Shown here piece after piece: positions 6,373 to 6,579 of a stretch of 6,579 bases of DNA. The stretch covers positions 1 through 6,579 of the forward strand of contig CAYUIG010000094.1 in assembly GCA_964444685.1 (NCBI GenBank), in the 5' to 3' direction. The position numbers and the translations under genes are program-made. This stretch comes from CAYUIG01 sp964444685 (GTDB lineage Bacteria > Gemmatimonadota > Gemmatimonadetes > Longimicrobiales > RSA9). How positions within the stretch are numbered: the first letter of the stretch is position 1; each line of letters starts with the position of its first letter. The notes below the pieces were generated by a model that was given only the letters and a program-made list of their open reading frames with translations, had not been told where the DNA came from and ran no database searches.

Positions 6373-6392
6373 ACCGACCTCGCTTCACGCGC

Positions 6393-6407
6393 TGGGGCAC
6401 GTTTCAC
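6393..6407 (+). repeat. Repeat copy 2, inverted relative to copy 1
   Basis: The plus strand reads TGGGGCACGTTTCAC and is preceded by GC as in copy 4. With copy 3 it forms an inverted pair around a 13-nt spacer, matching at 12 of 15 positions, so a stem-loop is possible. Confidence 0.7.
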
Positions 6408-6420
6408 GGGCGGACGCGCG

Positions 6421-6435
6421 GTGAAGGTTGCCCCA
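6421..6435 (-). repeat. Repeat copy 3, same orientation as copy 1
   Basis: The plus strand reads GTGAAGGTTGCCCCA. It starts 63 bp after copy 1 and differs from it at two of the three variable central bases. Confidence 0.7.
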
Positions 6436-6473
6436 GCCCGCGACGGTGCGAGAGTGGGGTCGCCGAGACTGCG

Positions 6474-6499
6474 CGTGGAGCGGTCAGATCGACTCCACG
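6474..6499. repeat. Small inverted repeat between repeat copies 3 and 4
   Basis: CGTGGAG (6474-6480) and CTCCACG (6493-6499) are perfect inverted arms around a 12-nt loop. It is unrelated in sequence to the 15-bp repeat. It could be an operator or part of a larger folded element; the function is unknown. Confidence 0.4.
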
Positions 6500-6506
6500 T
6501 CCGAGC

Positions 6507-6521
6507 TGGGGCATGGTTCAC
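6507..6521 (+). repeat. Repeat copy 4, same orientation as copy 2
   Basis: The plus strand reads TGGGGCATGGTTCAC. It starts 114 bp after copy 2 and is a near-perfect inverted match to copy 1 (14 of 15). Confidence 0.7.
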
Positions 6522-6579
6522 AGCGGAAGGCGGCCCCCTGTGCACCGAGCAATGCCGGGAACAGCCCTAGAAAACGATT

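Larger units (their letters stand above)
6272..6579. other. Non-coding region with a four-copy repeat cluster
   Basis: About 308 nt upstream of the methyltransferase without a convincing gene. Short open frames exist on both strands, but they run straight through the repeats, have no ribosome binding site, and encode only low-complexity Ala/Arg/Gly-rich peptides. Contents: the methyltransferase ribosome binding site, four copies of GTGAA-N3-TGCCCCA in alternating orientation (6358-6521), and a hairpin at 6474-6499. I see no convincing sigma-70 or sigma-54 promoter. Bases 6522-6579 show nothing recognisable. Confidence 0.6.

Noticed and set aside
6272..6400. Methyltransferase start at ATG 6400
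   Set aside because: The 43 extra residues have no family resemblance and begin within repeat copy 2, whereas ATG 6271 has a well-placed GGGAG.
6393..6435. Sigma-54 promoter inside the GGGGCA or GGTTGC repeat sequences
   Set aside because: The spacing between GG and GC does not reach the required 10 nt in either orientation for any of the four copies.
6358..6570. Small open frames on both strands across the repeat cluster
   Set aside because: The periodic peptides (AGARFT, VKVAPA) are the repeats translated. Both strands are equally open and neither has a ribosome binding site.

Overview
The window is a very GC-rich piece of bacterial chromosome. It is densely coded, with G/C-dominated third codon positions. 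It carries five protein genes and no RNA gene, transposase or CRISPR. A multihaem c-type cytochrome, a sigma-54-type (NtrC family) response regulator and a membrane-bound histidine kinase point to a Gram-negative respiratory bacterium. Gemmatimonadota, or another GC-rich soil or sediment phylum such as Myxococcota or Acidobacteriota, would fit. This taxonomic guess rests on style alone and is weak.

Layout. From the left edge to 1289 (+) lies the 3' part of a secreted cytochrome with 13 haem-binding motifs; its true start is outside the window. Only three bases later, and convergent with it, ends a minus-strand block of three genes. In transcription order these are a polytopic membrane protein (5242 to 4064) that looks like a CPBP/CAAX-type intramembrane protease with its metal ligands replaced, a two-transmembrane histidine kinase (3984 to 2638), and a sigma-54-dependent response regulator (GTG start at 2633, ends at 1293). 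Kinase and regulator are 4 nt apart and clearly form a two-component system. The membrane protein lies 79 nt upstream, and a strong 35-nt hairpin sits in that gap. Farther right, also on the minus strand, is a class I SAM-dependent methyltransferase (6271 to 5471).

Regulatory DNA. The 228-nt space upstream of the membrane-protein gene holds a good ribosome binding site, a near-consensus sigma-54 -24/-12 element (5295-5310), and two 16-bp near-identical, partly palindromic repeats about 120 and 143 bp upstream of the predicted transcription start. That is where sigma-54 activators normally bind, so I infer, without proof, that this operon is autoregulated by its own regulator. The 300-nt region right of the methyltransferase (6272-6579) has no convincing gene. 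It holds four copies of a 15-bp element, GTGAA-N3-TGCCCCA, in alternating orientation, plus a separate small hairpin.

How the parts may work together. The kinase would sense a periplasmic or membrane signal, possibly helped by the membrane protein, and phosphorylate the regulator, which would activate sigma-54 promoters. The neighbouring cytochrome is a natural candidate target or signal source, but its promoter is outside the window. Two key motifs in the pair deviate from consensus: GAFTDA instead of GAFTGA in the regulator, and an arginine at the phosphatase-critical position of the kinase H-box. With the ligand-less protease homologue, these are the most unusual features of the window.
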